Source of the DNA: RGIG3528 sp045616485
GTDB taxonomy: Bacteria; Bacillota; Clostridia; Lachnospirales; Lachnospiraceae
Assembly (NCBI GenBank): GCA_045616485.1
Contig: JAZLGU010000004.1
Location: forward strand, 1-18,460
DNA: 18,460 bases
Direction: 5' to 3'
Position 1 is the first letter of the stretch. Each line of letters starts with the position of its first letter. Positions 1-7,094 of this stretch are shown piece after piece. The position numbers and the translations under genes are program-made. The notes beneath the pieces were generated by a model that ran no database searches, had not been told where the DNA came from, and saw only the letters and a program-made list of their open reading frames with translations.

Positions 1-208
1 ATCCTTGATTCTCTTATGAGAAAGAGAGCAAATAGAAAATAAAATTGTCAAGGACGTTTCTCACTGTCAAAAAGTTGTCACGGGGACGTTTCTCACTGTC
101 AAAAAGTTGACAGCGAGAAACGTCCCCGTGACAACTTTTTGACAGTGAGAAACGTCCTTGACAATTTTATTTTCTATTTGCTCTCTTTCTCATAAGAGAA
201 TCAAGGAT
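1..208. repeat. Near-perfect 208-bp palindrome with REP-like core and typA-tail ends
   Basis: Positions 1-102 are the reverse complement of 107-208 with a single mismatch (A95 against C114); bases 103-106 are the unpaired centre. Each arm, from outside in, holds a 42-bp copy of the last 13 codons and stop of typA (1-42 and 167-208), then two 32-bp-spaced copies of a unit starting GGACGTTTCTCACTGTC (52 and 84 in the left arm). Transcribed as RNA it would fold into one huge stem and could end transcription of the minus-strand operon that stops at 208. The GGGGACG...TGTC units resemble REP/BIME-type intergenic repeats (family guess from memory). The window begins exactly where the arm begins, so a fold-back assembly artefact at a contig end is a real alternative. 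Confidence 0.95.
167..208 (-). repeat. Copy of the typA 3' end (41/42 identical to 1851-1892)
   Basis: Read on the minus strand this 42-bp stretch would encode ILDSLMRKRANRK-stop. The true TypA ends ILDPLMRKRANRK. The only difference is base 199 against 1883 (Ser for Pro codon). It is in direct orientation to the genuine typA end, so the two copies bracket the LytTR/membrane-protein operon as attL/attR repeats would. It is not translated in this frame: it directly follows the stop codon of the membrane-protein gene in another frame. An inverted third copy is at 1-42. Confidence 0.9.
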
Positions 209-1227
209 TAATTATAATTATCGTAAATTATAGCGCCATCTTTGTTATAAATAGTCCATGGTGTTAAAAATACCAGCATGAGATTATCGTGACGTAAGCC
301 CCGGGAGCTGATGTAGGTAAAACCATTAGTATCACGACATGTGAATACAACATTCAGCTCAGAATAATTGCTGTTTACCGGTATGATGATTTCTTTGGGA
401 TCATAGTGATCTTTATCGGTAAACTGTCTTTCTGTAACCTTTTCACCATCTACGTATACGACGAAGCCTGATTCCACAATGGAGACAGTATCGGCTTCAG
501 TATAATTCAGGAAAACCCCGATTTTAGAATCTGATTTGGACGAAATATAGCATTGAAATCGTGGTAAAAATTGTCTCATTAAATCGACATGTAAATCAAG
601 GGACTGAAATGCGGTATTTCCATTAATATTTGCATATTTAAAGTAAAAATCCGTGTTGTGACTGATGAAGATGTTTACCGGGATAGTAACTACATATTCA
701 GCACCGAAAGTGTGGCCCTCATAATGCTTATCTTCAAATACAACGCCCAGGGGAGTGATATTTTCCTTGGGGAGAATGTGAAAAATAACATCTCCGCAGT
801 TGGTGGCAGCGTCAAATTTTCCGTACTCGACCTGCACTTTGCTAAATGGAATATCCTGTTGTCTTAGTGTCTCATTTAGGTCCGCTACATTTTGATTAAG
901 GTCTGCAACCTTTTGATTAAGCTCCGCTACCCTATTGGAAAGGTTAAATATATTAACTTTGGTAAAGTCTTCAAAATCTTTGATTGTGCTATTAAGCTTG
1001 TCGATTTTGCTATTGGCCATCACAAACACAATGATCAAGCCCACAATACCCGCTGCCAGCAGGAATTGTGATATTGATAAAGCTTTAGATGGCTTGGCCT
1101 GGTCATTTTCGTAATCTCTGTTTCTGAGCTTCTTATTGATGTTGTGTTTATAGATAAAATAGTAAATAATTGCAAGTAGTGCAACCAGCAGAATAATAAT
1201 AATACTGAAAAAAGCGACTCCGTCCAT
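208..1227 (-). CDS. Membrane-anchored coiled-coil protein, unknown function
   Basis: This 339-aa protein was not recognised as a named family. Residues about 5-26 form a first hydrophobic helix. A basic, polar stretch (KHNINKKLRNRD) follows, then a second membrane helix at about 52-71 (FLLAAGIVGLIIVFVMA). Residues about 72-125 are a heptad-like coiled coil with a repeated VADLNQN pattern. The remaining ~210 residues look like a soluble beta-rich domain, probably outside the cell. It lies 15 bp downstream of the LytTR gene and its AAGGAG site overlaps that gene's stop, although the spacing to ATG is long (about 11 bases). The pairing suggests that the LytTR protein controls it or that it relays a signal to the regulator; this is inference from context only. 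Its stop codon touches the edge of the 208-bp palindrome. Confidence 0.8.
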   Translation of the reverse strand: MDGVAFFSIIIILLVALLAIIYYFIYKHNINKKLRNRDYENDQAKPSKALSISQFLLAAGIVGLIIVFVMANSKIDKLNSTIKDFEDFTKVNIFNLSNRVAELNQKVADLNQNVADLNETLRQQDIPFSKVQVEYGKFDAATNCGDVIFHILPKENITPLGVVFEDKHYEGHTFGAEYVVTIPVNIFISHNTDFYFKYANINGNTAFQSLDLHVDLMRQFLPRFQCYISSKSDSKIGVFLNYTEADTVSIVESGFVVYVDGEKVTERQFTDKDHYDPKEIIIPVNSNYSELNVVFTCRDTNGFTYISSRGLRHDNLMLVFLTPWTIYNKDGAIIYDNYN

Positions 1228-1242
1228 TTATGTTCTAACTCC

Positions 1243-1692
1243 TTAAATCTTAAATGCTTCTTTAAATTGATTGTAATAACTTCTGGTAACCTCGTGGTGA
1301 CAACCATCCTTCATTTTCAATAAATATTTCATGGATAGGGTGGGGAAAATTTCCATGATTTCACCCTTTGCCACAATAACAGATTTATTTATTCGTATGT
1401 ATTTTTTTGGATCCAGCAGCTGTTCCATCTGATAAAGCGGGTCTGAGCTGAAAAAGGTACCATTTTGTGTGGTGACCTCCAGCTGGTGACCAAAGCTTTC
1501 CAGATACATTATCTGATCCAGAGGTATCACTACTCTGTCTCCATTTTCCCTTCGTACCGTTATGTGGGTTTGGTTATTATCTTTTTCGCTAAGGATATAT
1601 TCTGCTTCCGGGGTAATTTCTATTCCTTTTTCTTCCAAAAAGCCTTTCACTTCGTGGTAATTATCCTTAGAGATCCTTAGATGAATTCGCAT
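1243..1692 (-). CDS. LytTR-family DNA-binding regulator (no receiver domain)
   Basis: This small regulator of about 149 aa probably binds DNA through a C-terminal LytTR domain, covering roughly the last 100 residues. The recognisable features are the segment DQIMYLESFGHQLEVTTQNG, the DPLYQMEQLL helix and the KYIRINKSVIVAKGEI motif, which match the LytTR fold (INKSxIVN-like). There is no response-receiver domain, as in the stand-alone LytTR proteins that Firmicutes pair with a membrane protein. An in-frame ATG lies six codons upstream (1710), but the GGAG five bases before the ATG at 1692 favours the shorter protein starting MRIHLRISK. A promoter with a possible operator lies just upstream, and a membrane-protein gene follows after 15 bp. 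The two-gene unit is bracketed by copies of the typA tail, which suggests it is an inserted cassette. Confidence 0.85.
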   Translation of the reverse strand: MRIHLRISKDNYHEVKGFLEEKGIEITPEAEYILSEKDNNQTHITVRRENGDRVVIPLDQIMYLESFGHQLEVTTQNGTFFSSDPLYQMEQLLDPKKYIRINKSVIVAKGEIMEIFPTLSMKYLLKMKDGCHHEVTRSYYNQFKEAFKI

Positions 1693-1730
1693 AAATACTC
1701 CGTTTCTCATTCATGAATGTTACAAACGCC

Positions 1731-1758
1731 ATTATATATGGAAAAATCATTTATGCAA
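1731..1758 (-). promoter_or_regulatory. Predicted promoter of the LytTR operon
   Basis: On the minus strand TTGCAT (1758-1753) is followed after 16 bases by TATAAT (1736-1731), about 40 bases upstream of the chosen start. It sits downstream of the typA terminator, so the operon should be transcribed independently of typA. Confidence 0.65.
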
Positions 1759-1782
1759 TATATTCTGCATATCATGCATAAA
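1750..1782. promoter_or_regulatory. Inverted repeat overlapping the -35 box, possible operator
   Basis: TTTATGCA (1750-1757) is mirrored by TGCATAAA (1775-1782), with a further TGCAT at 1766-1770 between them. The left half covers the -35 box of the LytTR promoter, so a bound protein would affect transcription; autoregulation by the LytTR protein is one possibility. LytTR sites are more often direct repeats, so the binder is uncertain. Confidence 0.4.
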
Positions 1783-1800
1783 ATTAAGCATGTCTTACAA

Positions 1801-1837
1801 TAATAAAAGGGACGCAGGTTTATAAAAGCGTCCCTTT
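1801..1837 (-). terminator. Rho-independent terminator of typA
   Basis: AAAGGGACGC (1806-1815) pairs perfectly with GCGTCCCTTT (1828-1837), and on the minus strand the stem is followed by TTTTATTA. It lies 13 bases past the typA stop. Confidence 0.85.
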
Positions 1838-1850
1838 GTATTTCTATACA

Positions 1851-1892
1851 TTATTTTCTATTTGCTCTCTTTCTCATAAGAGGATCAAGGAT
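1851..1892 (-). repeat. Genuine typA 3' end, partner of the 167-208 copy
   Basis: The last 42 bases of typA recur at 167-208 (direct, 41/42) and at 1-42 (inverted). Similarity stops at the typA stop codon on one side and 13 codons into the gene on the other, the pattern expected when a mobile unit uses a gene's 3' end as its target. No integrase gene lies between the copies. Confidence 0.8.
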
Positions 1893-3677
1893 CTTCTTTC
1901 TGATACGAAGGCTGGTAGGTGTTACTTCCAGCAGCTCATCGGTCTCGATGAAGTCCAGGCACTGCTCCAAGCTCATTACCTTAGGAGGAGTAAGTCTGAG
2001 AGCTTCATCAGCTGCGGAAGAACGGGTATTGGTAAGCTGCTTTTTCTTACATACGTTAACTTCGATATCTTCAGCCTTGGCTGACTGACCGATGACCATA
2101 CCTGAATAAACAGGAACACCTGCACCGATGAAGAGCTGTCCACGCTCCTGAGCATTGAAAAGACCATATGTAACAGCCTCGCCTGCCTCAAATGCGATGA
2201 GAGAGCCGGTCTTACGGTAAGCAATATCGCCCTTGTAAGGAGCATAGCCATCGAAAAGTGTATTGATAATACCGTTACCCTTTGTATCTGTCATGAATTC
2301 ACCTCTGTAGCCGATAAGACCACGGGAAGGAATATCAAATTCAAGTCTGGTATAACCACCGGAAATAGAAGACATGGAAAGCAGATCGCCCTTACGGCTG
2401 GCCAGCTTCTCGATAACAGCACCTGTGTACTCATCAGGAACGTCTACATATGCTTTTTCGATAGGCTCCAGCTTTTTGCCATTTTCATCAGTCCTGTAAA
2501 GTACCTCAGCCTTGGAAACTGCAAATTCAAAGCCCTCACGACGCATATTCTCAATAAGAACGGAGAGATGAAGCTCACCACGACCGGATACCTTGAAGGC
2601 TTCGGTAGTCTCTGTATCCTCTACACGGAGAGATACGTCTGTATTAAGCTCTCTGTACAGTCTTTCACGTAAGTGACGGGAAGTAACGAATTTACCTTCC
2701 TTACCTGCAAGAGGAGAATCATTAACTACAAATGTCATAGCGATAGTAGGCTCGGAAATCTTCTGGAAAGGAATAGGATTGGGAGCATCTACTGAGCAAA
2801 GGGTATCACCGATATGCAGGTCTGCAATACCGGAAATAGCTACGATAGCGCCCATGGAAGCTTCTTCAACTTCTACCTTTTTAAGGCCTTCATACTCGTA
2901 AAGCTTATTGATCTTTACTTTTCTTACCTTTTCAGGCTCATGGTGGTTGACAATGGTAACTTCCTGATTGACACGAAGCTTACCATTGCTGATCTTACCT
3001 ACGCCGATACGGCCAACATATTCATTATAGTCGATGGTGGAAATAAGCATCTGAGTAGGAGCCTCTGTGTCACCCTGAGGACCAGGGATAGCATCCAGAA
3101 TAGTCTCGAAAAGAGGTACCATGTTTTCCTGAGAATCTGAAAGCTCCAGGATAGCCACACCCTTCTTGGCAGATGCGAATACGAAAGGACAGTCAAGCTG
3201 CTCATCGGAAGCGTCAAGGTCGATGAAAAGCTCAAGAACTTCATCGATAACCTCTGTAGGACGAGCCTCAGGACGGTCAATCTTATTTATACAAACGATA
3301 ACAGGGAGAGCCAGCTCCAGTGCCTTTTTCAGAACGAATTTTGTCTGAGGCATAACTCCTTCAAAAGCATCAACTACAAGGATAACGCCATCAACCATCT
3401 TAAGTACTCGCTCTACCTCGCCGCCGAAGTCAGCATGGCCAGGAGTATCTACAATATTGATTTTATGTCCTTTATAATTAATAGCAGTGTTTTTGGAAAG
3501 GATTGTAATACCTCTTTCACGCTCAATGTCATTGGAGTCCATAACACGCTCTGCAACATCCTGATTTTCGCGGAATGCACCACCCTGCTTTAACAGCTCG
3601 TCAACCAGTGTAGTCTTGCCGTGGTCAACGTGGGCGATAATAGCGATATTACGTACGTCTTCTCTGTTTGAAATCAT
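1851..3677 (-). CDS. typA: Translational GTPase TypA/BipA
   Basis: This ribosome-associated GTPase of the EF-G/LepA superfamily is involved in 50S subunit assembly and growth under stress or low temperature. The 608-aa length is usual. GTPase motifs are intact: AHVDHGKTT at residues 15-23 (G1), ERERGITI at 52-59 (switch I/G2), DTPGHAD at 77-83 (G3) and NKID at 131-134 (G4). A beta-barrel domain II follows at about 200-295, then EF-G-like domains III and V (for example RGELHLSVLIENMRREGFEF and PSRGLIGYRGEFMTDTKG). The C-terminal domain special to BipA has GQLFIGAGVPVYSGMVIG and the basic tail LMRKRANRK. AGAAGG lies about six bases before the ATG. It is a single-gene unit with its own promoter and terminator, divergent from purM. 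Confidence 0.98.
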   Translation of the reverse strand: MISNREDVRNIAIIAHVDHGKTTLVDELLKQGGAFRENQDVAERVMDSNDIERERGITILSKNTAINYKGHKINIVDTPGHADFGGEVERVLKMVDGVILVVDAFEGVMPQTKFVLKKALELALPVIVCINKIDRPEARPTEVIDEVLELFIDLDASDEQLDCPFVFASAKKGVAILELSDSQENMVPLFETILDAIPGPQGDTEAPTQMLISTIDYNEYVGRIGVGKISNGKLRVNQEVTIVNHHEPEKVRKVKINKLYEYEGLKKVEVEEASMGAIVAISGIADLHIGDTLCSVDAPNPIPFQKISEPTIAMTFVVNDSPLAGKEGKFVTSRHLRERLYRELNTDVSLRVEDTETTEAFKVSGRGELHLSVLIENMRREGFEFAVSKAEVLYRTDENGKKLEPIEKAYVDVPDEYTGAVIEKLASRKGDLLSMSSISGGYTRLEFDIPSRGLIGYRGEFMTDTKGNGIINTLFDGYAPYKGDIAYRKTGSLIAFEAGEAVTYGLFNAQERGQLFIGAGVPVYSGMVIGQSAKAEDIEVNVCKKKQLTNTRSSAADEALRLTPPKVMSLEQCLDFIETDELLEVTPTSLRIRKKILDPLMRKRANRK

Positions 3678-3741
3678 AATTACCTTCTTTCATAAATGTA
3701 TAACAATGTTAAAATATGATAGAGCATGTAGCTAATCGCGC

Positions 3742-3770
3742 ATTTTATCACGTAATATCAACAAATGCAA
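3742..3770 (-). promoter_or_regulatory. Predicted typA promoter
   Basis: On the minus strand TTGCAT (3770-3765) and TAAAAT (3747-3742) are separated by exactly 17 bases, giving a leader of about 60 bases before the typA start. Confidence 0.65.
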
Positions 3771-3863
3771 GAAATAATTTCATAAATCTTCCTAATATAG
3801 GAAAAATCAGTGCAAACTTATTGCAATTATTAGTAAAAACAGTTTTTAAAATAAATAATTATG

Positions 3864-3872
3864 TGGTATTAT
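3864..3872 (+). promoter_or_regulatory. Predicted extended -10 promoter of the pur operon
   Basis: TGGTATTAT is an extended -10 (TGn-TATTAT). The -35 region 17 bases upstream is only a weak T/A stretch. The leader to the purM ATG is about 70 bases and contains a short hairpin, GCGAAT (3884-3889) with ATTCGC (3901-3906). I see no purine riboswitch core and no clear PurR box. Confidence 0.5.
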
Positions 3873-3951
3873 TGCACCATAAGGCGAATTGGCGAGATTG
3901 ATTCGCAATATTTTCTTTTAAAATAGTAAAAGAAAAAAGAAAGGATAAGAT

Positions 3952-4977
3952 ATGGATTACAAGAACGCCGGAGTTGATATTGAAGCAGGTTACAAGGCAG
4001 TAGAGCTGATGAAGAAGCACGTTGCCAGGACTATGAGACCTGAGGTGCTGGGAGGCCTGGGAGGCTTTTCCGGAGCATTTTCACTTGATGCATTTAAGGG
4101 CATGGAGCATCCTACACTCCTGTCCGGTACTGATGGTGTAGGTACCAAGCTTAAGCTGGCTTTTCTTTTAGATAAGCATGATACTATCGGTATTGACTGT
4201 GTAGCCATGTGCGTAAATGACGTGGCATGTGCAGGCGGTGAGCCTTTATTTTTCCTTGATTATATAGCATGCGGCAAAAATGTTCCTGAAAAAATTGCCG
4301 CTATCGTATCCGGCGTGGCTACAGGCTGTGAAATGTCCGGCTCCGCACTTATTGGCGGTGAAACAGCAGAAATGCCCGGCTTTTATCCTGTAGATGAGTA
4401 CGACCTTGCCGGCTTCTCAGTAGGTATAGTAGACAGAGATAAGATGATTACAGGTGAGAATCTGAAGAGCGGAGATGTGCTTATCGCTATCGGATCTTCA
4501 GGTATCCACTCCAATGGTTATTCTCTCGTTCGTAAGGTATTCCCTATGGAAGCATCTAAGCTGAACCGTTTTAGCGATGATCTGGGCATGACACTGGGCG
4601 AGGCTCTTCTTACACCTACAAAAATTTATGTAAAAGCGCTCAAGTCCATTAAGGATGCCGGTGTTACCATCAAAGCATGCTCCCATATCACAGGTGGCGG
4701 CTTCTATGAGAATATTCCCCGTATGCTGAAGGAAGGCACCAGAGCTTCCATTAATAAATCTTCTTACGAAGTACCTGCCCTCTTCAAGCTTCTTGCCCGT
4801 GAAGGTAAGATTGAGGAGCATATGATGTATAACACTTATAACATGGGCGTAGGTATGTGTCTGGCAGTAGCTGCTGAGGACGCAGATGCTACTATCCGTG
4901 CCATCAAGGCAGCAGGAGAAAATGCCTGGGCTCTCGGTGAGATAGTTGAAGGTAACAAGGATATTATCATAAGATAA
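3952..4977 (+). CDS. purM: Phosphoribosylformylglycinamidine cyclo-ligase (AIR synthetase)
   Basis: It catalyses the fifth step of de novo purine synthesis: ATP-dependent ring closure of FGAM to aminoimidazole ribonucleotide. The 341-aa length is normal. The nucleotide-binding signature GTDGVGTK is at residues 59-66, NDVACAGGEPLFFLDYIA at about 89-106 and IGGETAEMPGFY at 134-145. SSGIHSNGYSLVRKVF and the C-terminal HITGGGFYENIPRML are also typical of the family. The protein is cytosolic and works as a dimer. AAAGGA lies six bases before the start. It is the first gene of the purM-purN-purD operon, with a 33-bp gap to purN. The usual upstream partner purF is not in this window. Confidence 0.97.
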   Translation: MDYKNAGVDIEAGYKAVELMKKHVARTMRPEVLGGLGGFSGAFSLDAFKGMEHPTLLSGTDGVGTKLKLAFLLDKHDTIGIDCVAMCVNDVACAGGEPLFFLDYIACGKNVPEKIAAIVSGVATGCEMSGSALIGGETAEMPGFYPVDEYDLAGFSVGIVDRDKMITGENLKSGDVLIAIGSSGIHSNGYSLVRKVFPMEASKLNRFSDDLGMTLGEALLTPTKIYVKALKSIKDAGVTIKACSHITGGGFYENIPRMLKEGTRASINKSSYEVPALFKLLAREGKIEEHMMYNTYNMGVGMCLAVAAEDADATIRAIKAAGENAWALGEIVEGNKDIIIR

Positions 4978-5010
4978 AAGAGCGGCATTTAGACATAGAA
5001 GGAGTCGACA

Positions 5011-5601
5011 ATGTTTAAAATTGTTGTTATGGTATCAGGAGGCGGTACCAACCTCCAGGCTATCATTGATAAGATAGAAAATGGCACTATTCCCAATACT
5101 GAGATTGCTGCAGTTATTTCCAGCAGCCGCAAGGCTTTTGCTCTGGAGCGTGCTGCCAAGGCGGGCATAGCAGGTGAAGCTGTTGTCAAAAAGGACTATG
5201 CCGATGCGGACAGCTTTAACGCAGCGCTTCTTGCTACTATAGATAAGTATCAGCCGGATCTTATTGTTTTGGCAGGATATCTGGTAATAGTACCTGAGAT
5301 TGTTATAAAGAAATATACGAATAAAATAATAAATATCCATCCATCCCTTATTCCTTCCTTCTGTGGAGACGGCTTCTACGGACTCAAGGTCCACGAAGCA
5401 GTGCTTGCCAGAGGCTGCAAGGTAACAGGGGCTACAGTTCATTTTGTTGACGAGGGTACCGATACAGGCCCTATCATTCTTCAAAAAGCTGTATATGTAC
5501 AAGAAGGCGATACTCCTGAGATCCTTCAGAGACGTGTAATGGAAGAAGCCGAGTGGAACATTCTCCCTGAGGCTATCAGATTATTATCCCAGAATAAATA
5601 A
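5011..5601 (+). CDS. purN: Phosphoribosylglycinamide formyltransferase (GAR transformylase)
   Basis: It transfers a formyl group from 10-formyl-tetrahydrofolate to glycinamide ribonucleotide, the third step of purine synthesis. The 196-aa length fits PurN. The phosphate-binding loop SGGGTNLQ is at residues 9-16. The catalytic residues known from the E. coli enzyme map to N108 and H110 in INIHPSLIP and D151 in DEGTDTGPII. The substrate loop reads GDGFYGLKVHEA instead of the E. coli PGLHTH form, a variant I associate with clostridial enzymes. AAGGAG precedes the start. It lies between purM and purD with short gaps, so it is co-transcribed. Confidence 0.96.
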   Translation: MFKIVVMVSGGGTNLQAIIDKIENGTIPNTEIAAVISSSRKAFALERAAKAGIAGEAVVKKDYADADSFNAALLATIDKYQPDLIVLAGYLVIVPEIVIKKYTNKIINIHPSLIPSFCGDGFYGLKVHEAVLARGCKVTGATVHFVDEGTDTGPIILQKAVYVQEGDTPEILQRRVMEEAEWNILPEAIRLLSQNK

Positions 5602-5620
5602 GAAAAAGAGGACAATAAGA

Positions 5621-6901
5621 ATGAAGATACTTGTTATCGGATCCGGCGGCCGCGAACACGCCATTGTATGGAAGATAGCACAGAGTAAAAAGGCTGATAA
5701 AATATACTGTGCACCCGGGAATGCAGGCATAGCAGGTCTTGCTGAATGTGTTAATATTGCTGCCACTGATATTCCCGCACTGGTAGCTTTTGCCAAAGAA
5801 AAGGAAATCGACCTTACTGTAGTAGGTATGGATGATCCTCTTGTTGCAGGTGTGGTAGATGCATTTGAGGCTGAAAGCTTACGCATTTTCGGACCCAGGA
5901 AAAATGCAGCTATTCTGGAAGGCTCCAAGGCTTTTTCCAAGGATCTTATGAAAAAGTACAATATCCCTACAGCTGCTTACGAAGTATTTACAGAGGCTGA
6001 AGAAGCTAAAAAATATTTGGAAACAGCAGAGATGCCTATAGTTCTTAAAGCCGATGGCCTGGCTCTGGGTAAGGGTGTTCTGATCTGTCAGACCCGTGAA
6101 GAGGCGCTGGCTGGCGTCGACGAGCTGATGCTTGATAAAAAATTCGGCTCTGCCGGTAACACTATAGTAGTTGAAGAGTTTTTGACCGGACGCGAAGTAT
6201 CTGTTCTCTCATTTGTAGACGGTAAGACTATCCGCATCATGACCAGCGCTATGGATCACAAGCGTGCCAAGGATTATGATCAGGGATTAAATACAGGTGG
6301 TATGGGCAATATCTCCCCATCACCTTTCTATACTGAAGAAGTAGATGACTTCTGCAAAAAATATATCTATCAGGCTACCGTTGATGCGATGGCAAATGAG
6401 GGCAGACCCTTTAAAGGAGTTATTTTCTTTGGACTTATGTTGACACCAAAGGGGCCCAGAGTACTGGAATACAATGCCCGTTTCGGTGATCCTGAGACCC
6501 AGGTAGTGCTTCCACGTATGAAAAATGATATCGTTGATATTTTTGAAGCATGTATAGACGGCACACTGGATAAAGTGGACCTTGAATTTGAGGATAACAG
6601 TGCAGTGTGTGTAGTGCTTGCCTCAGAAGGATACCCTGAGCACTATGAAAAAGGCAAAGTGATTACAGGCTTTGAAGCATTTGCAGGTAAAAATGACTAC
6701 ATTTGTTTCCATGCCGGCACTAAATTTGACGCAGAAGGCAGAATAGTGACCAACGGAGGTCGAGTATTAGGCGTCACAGCTCTGGGAAAAGATCTTCACG
6801 AAGCCAGAATGAAGGCATACTCTGCTACTGAATGGATAAAATTCTCCAATAAATATATGCGTTCTGACATAGGACTTGCTGCTGAAAAAGCAAGCAAATA
6901 A
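5621..6901 (+). CDS. purD: Phosphoribosylamine-glycine ligase (GAR synthetase)
   Basis: It joins glycine to phosphoribosylamine with ATP, the second step of purine synthesis, producing the substrate of PurN encoded just upstream. The 426-aa protein has the N-terminal motif GSGGREHA at residues 7-14, an ATP-grasp core from about residue 100 (IVLKADGLALGKGV; later GVIFFGLMLTPKGPRVLEYNARFGDPETQ) and the C-terminal PurD domain. AGAGG precedes the ATG and the gap from purN is 19 bp. In many Firmicutes purH sits between purN and purD; here it is absent, so the IMP-forming step must be encoded elsewhere. A strong terminator follows 17 bp after the stop. Confidence 0.97.
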   Translation: MKILVIGSGGREHAIVWKIAQSKKADKIYCAPGNAGIAGLAECVNIAATDIPALVAFAKEKEIDLTVVGMDDPLVAGVVDAFEAESLRIFGPRKNAAILEGSKAFSKDLMKKYNIPTAAYEVFTEAEEAKKYLETAEMPIVLKADGLALGKGVLICQTREEALAGVDELMLDKKFGSAGNTIVVEEFLTGREVSVLSFVDGKTIRIMTSAMDHKRAKDYDQGLNTGGMGNISPSPFYTEEVDDFCKKYIYQATVDAMANEGRPFKGVIFFGLMLTPKGPRVLEYNARFGDPETQVVLPRMKNDIVDIFEACIDGTLDKVDLEFEDNSAVCVVLASEGYPEHYEKGKVITGFEAFAGKNDYICFHAGTKFDAEGRIVTNGGRVLGVTALGKDLHEARMKAYSATEWIKFSNKYMRSDIGLAAEKASK

Positions 6902-6918
6902 AAGAAAATAAGAGTCTG

Positions 6919-6951
6919 AGGCTCTTCCTTAAAACGGAAGAGCCTTTTTTT
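6919..6951 (+). terminator. Rho-independent terminator of the pur operon
   Basis: AGGCTCTTCC (6919-6928) pairs perfectly with GGAAGAGCCT (6936-6945) around a 7-base loop, followed by an unbroken T run. Confidence 0.95.
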
Positions 6952-6966
6952 ATAAAAAATTCATAT

Positions 6967-7003
6967 TTGACATGTAGCGCTATAAAAAAAGAACGTGTAT
7001 AAT
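6967..7003 (+). promoter_or_regulatory. Possible promoter of the cell-surface operon
   Basis: A perfect TATAAT (6998-7003) lies about 90 bases upstream of the next gene. The only good -35 (TTGACA, 6967-6972) is 25 bases away, too far for ordinary sigma-A use, and 17 bases upstream there is only TAGCGC. Transcription may depend on an activator, or the TTGACA may belong to something else. Confidence 0.4.
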
Positions 7004-7094
7004 CAATATATAGTATACCTTGGTGTAGTACGCTCATTTTTTACGCCATGGATTGTAATGAAGTGATAAACATATCTATAAAGGGGACAGATAT

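Noticed and set aside
1..208. CRISPR array
   Set aside because: The repeats are few, lie in inverted order, and have no unique equal-length spacers.
1035..1307. Minus-strand 90-codon frame across the LytTR/membrane-protein junction
   Set aside because: It overlaps both better-supported genes in another frame and ignores their ribosome sites.
3716..3901. Plus-strand 61-codon frame between typA and purM
   Set aside because: It has no ribosome site, overlies the predicted typA promoter and the pur promoter, and its product shows no recognisable pattern.
3871..3951. Purine riboswitch or PurR box in the purM leader
   Set aside because: The leader is short, the conserved purine-aptamer core was not found and the only hairpin is 6 bp; I cannot support a riboswitch.
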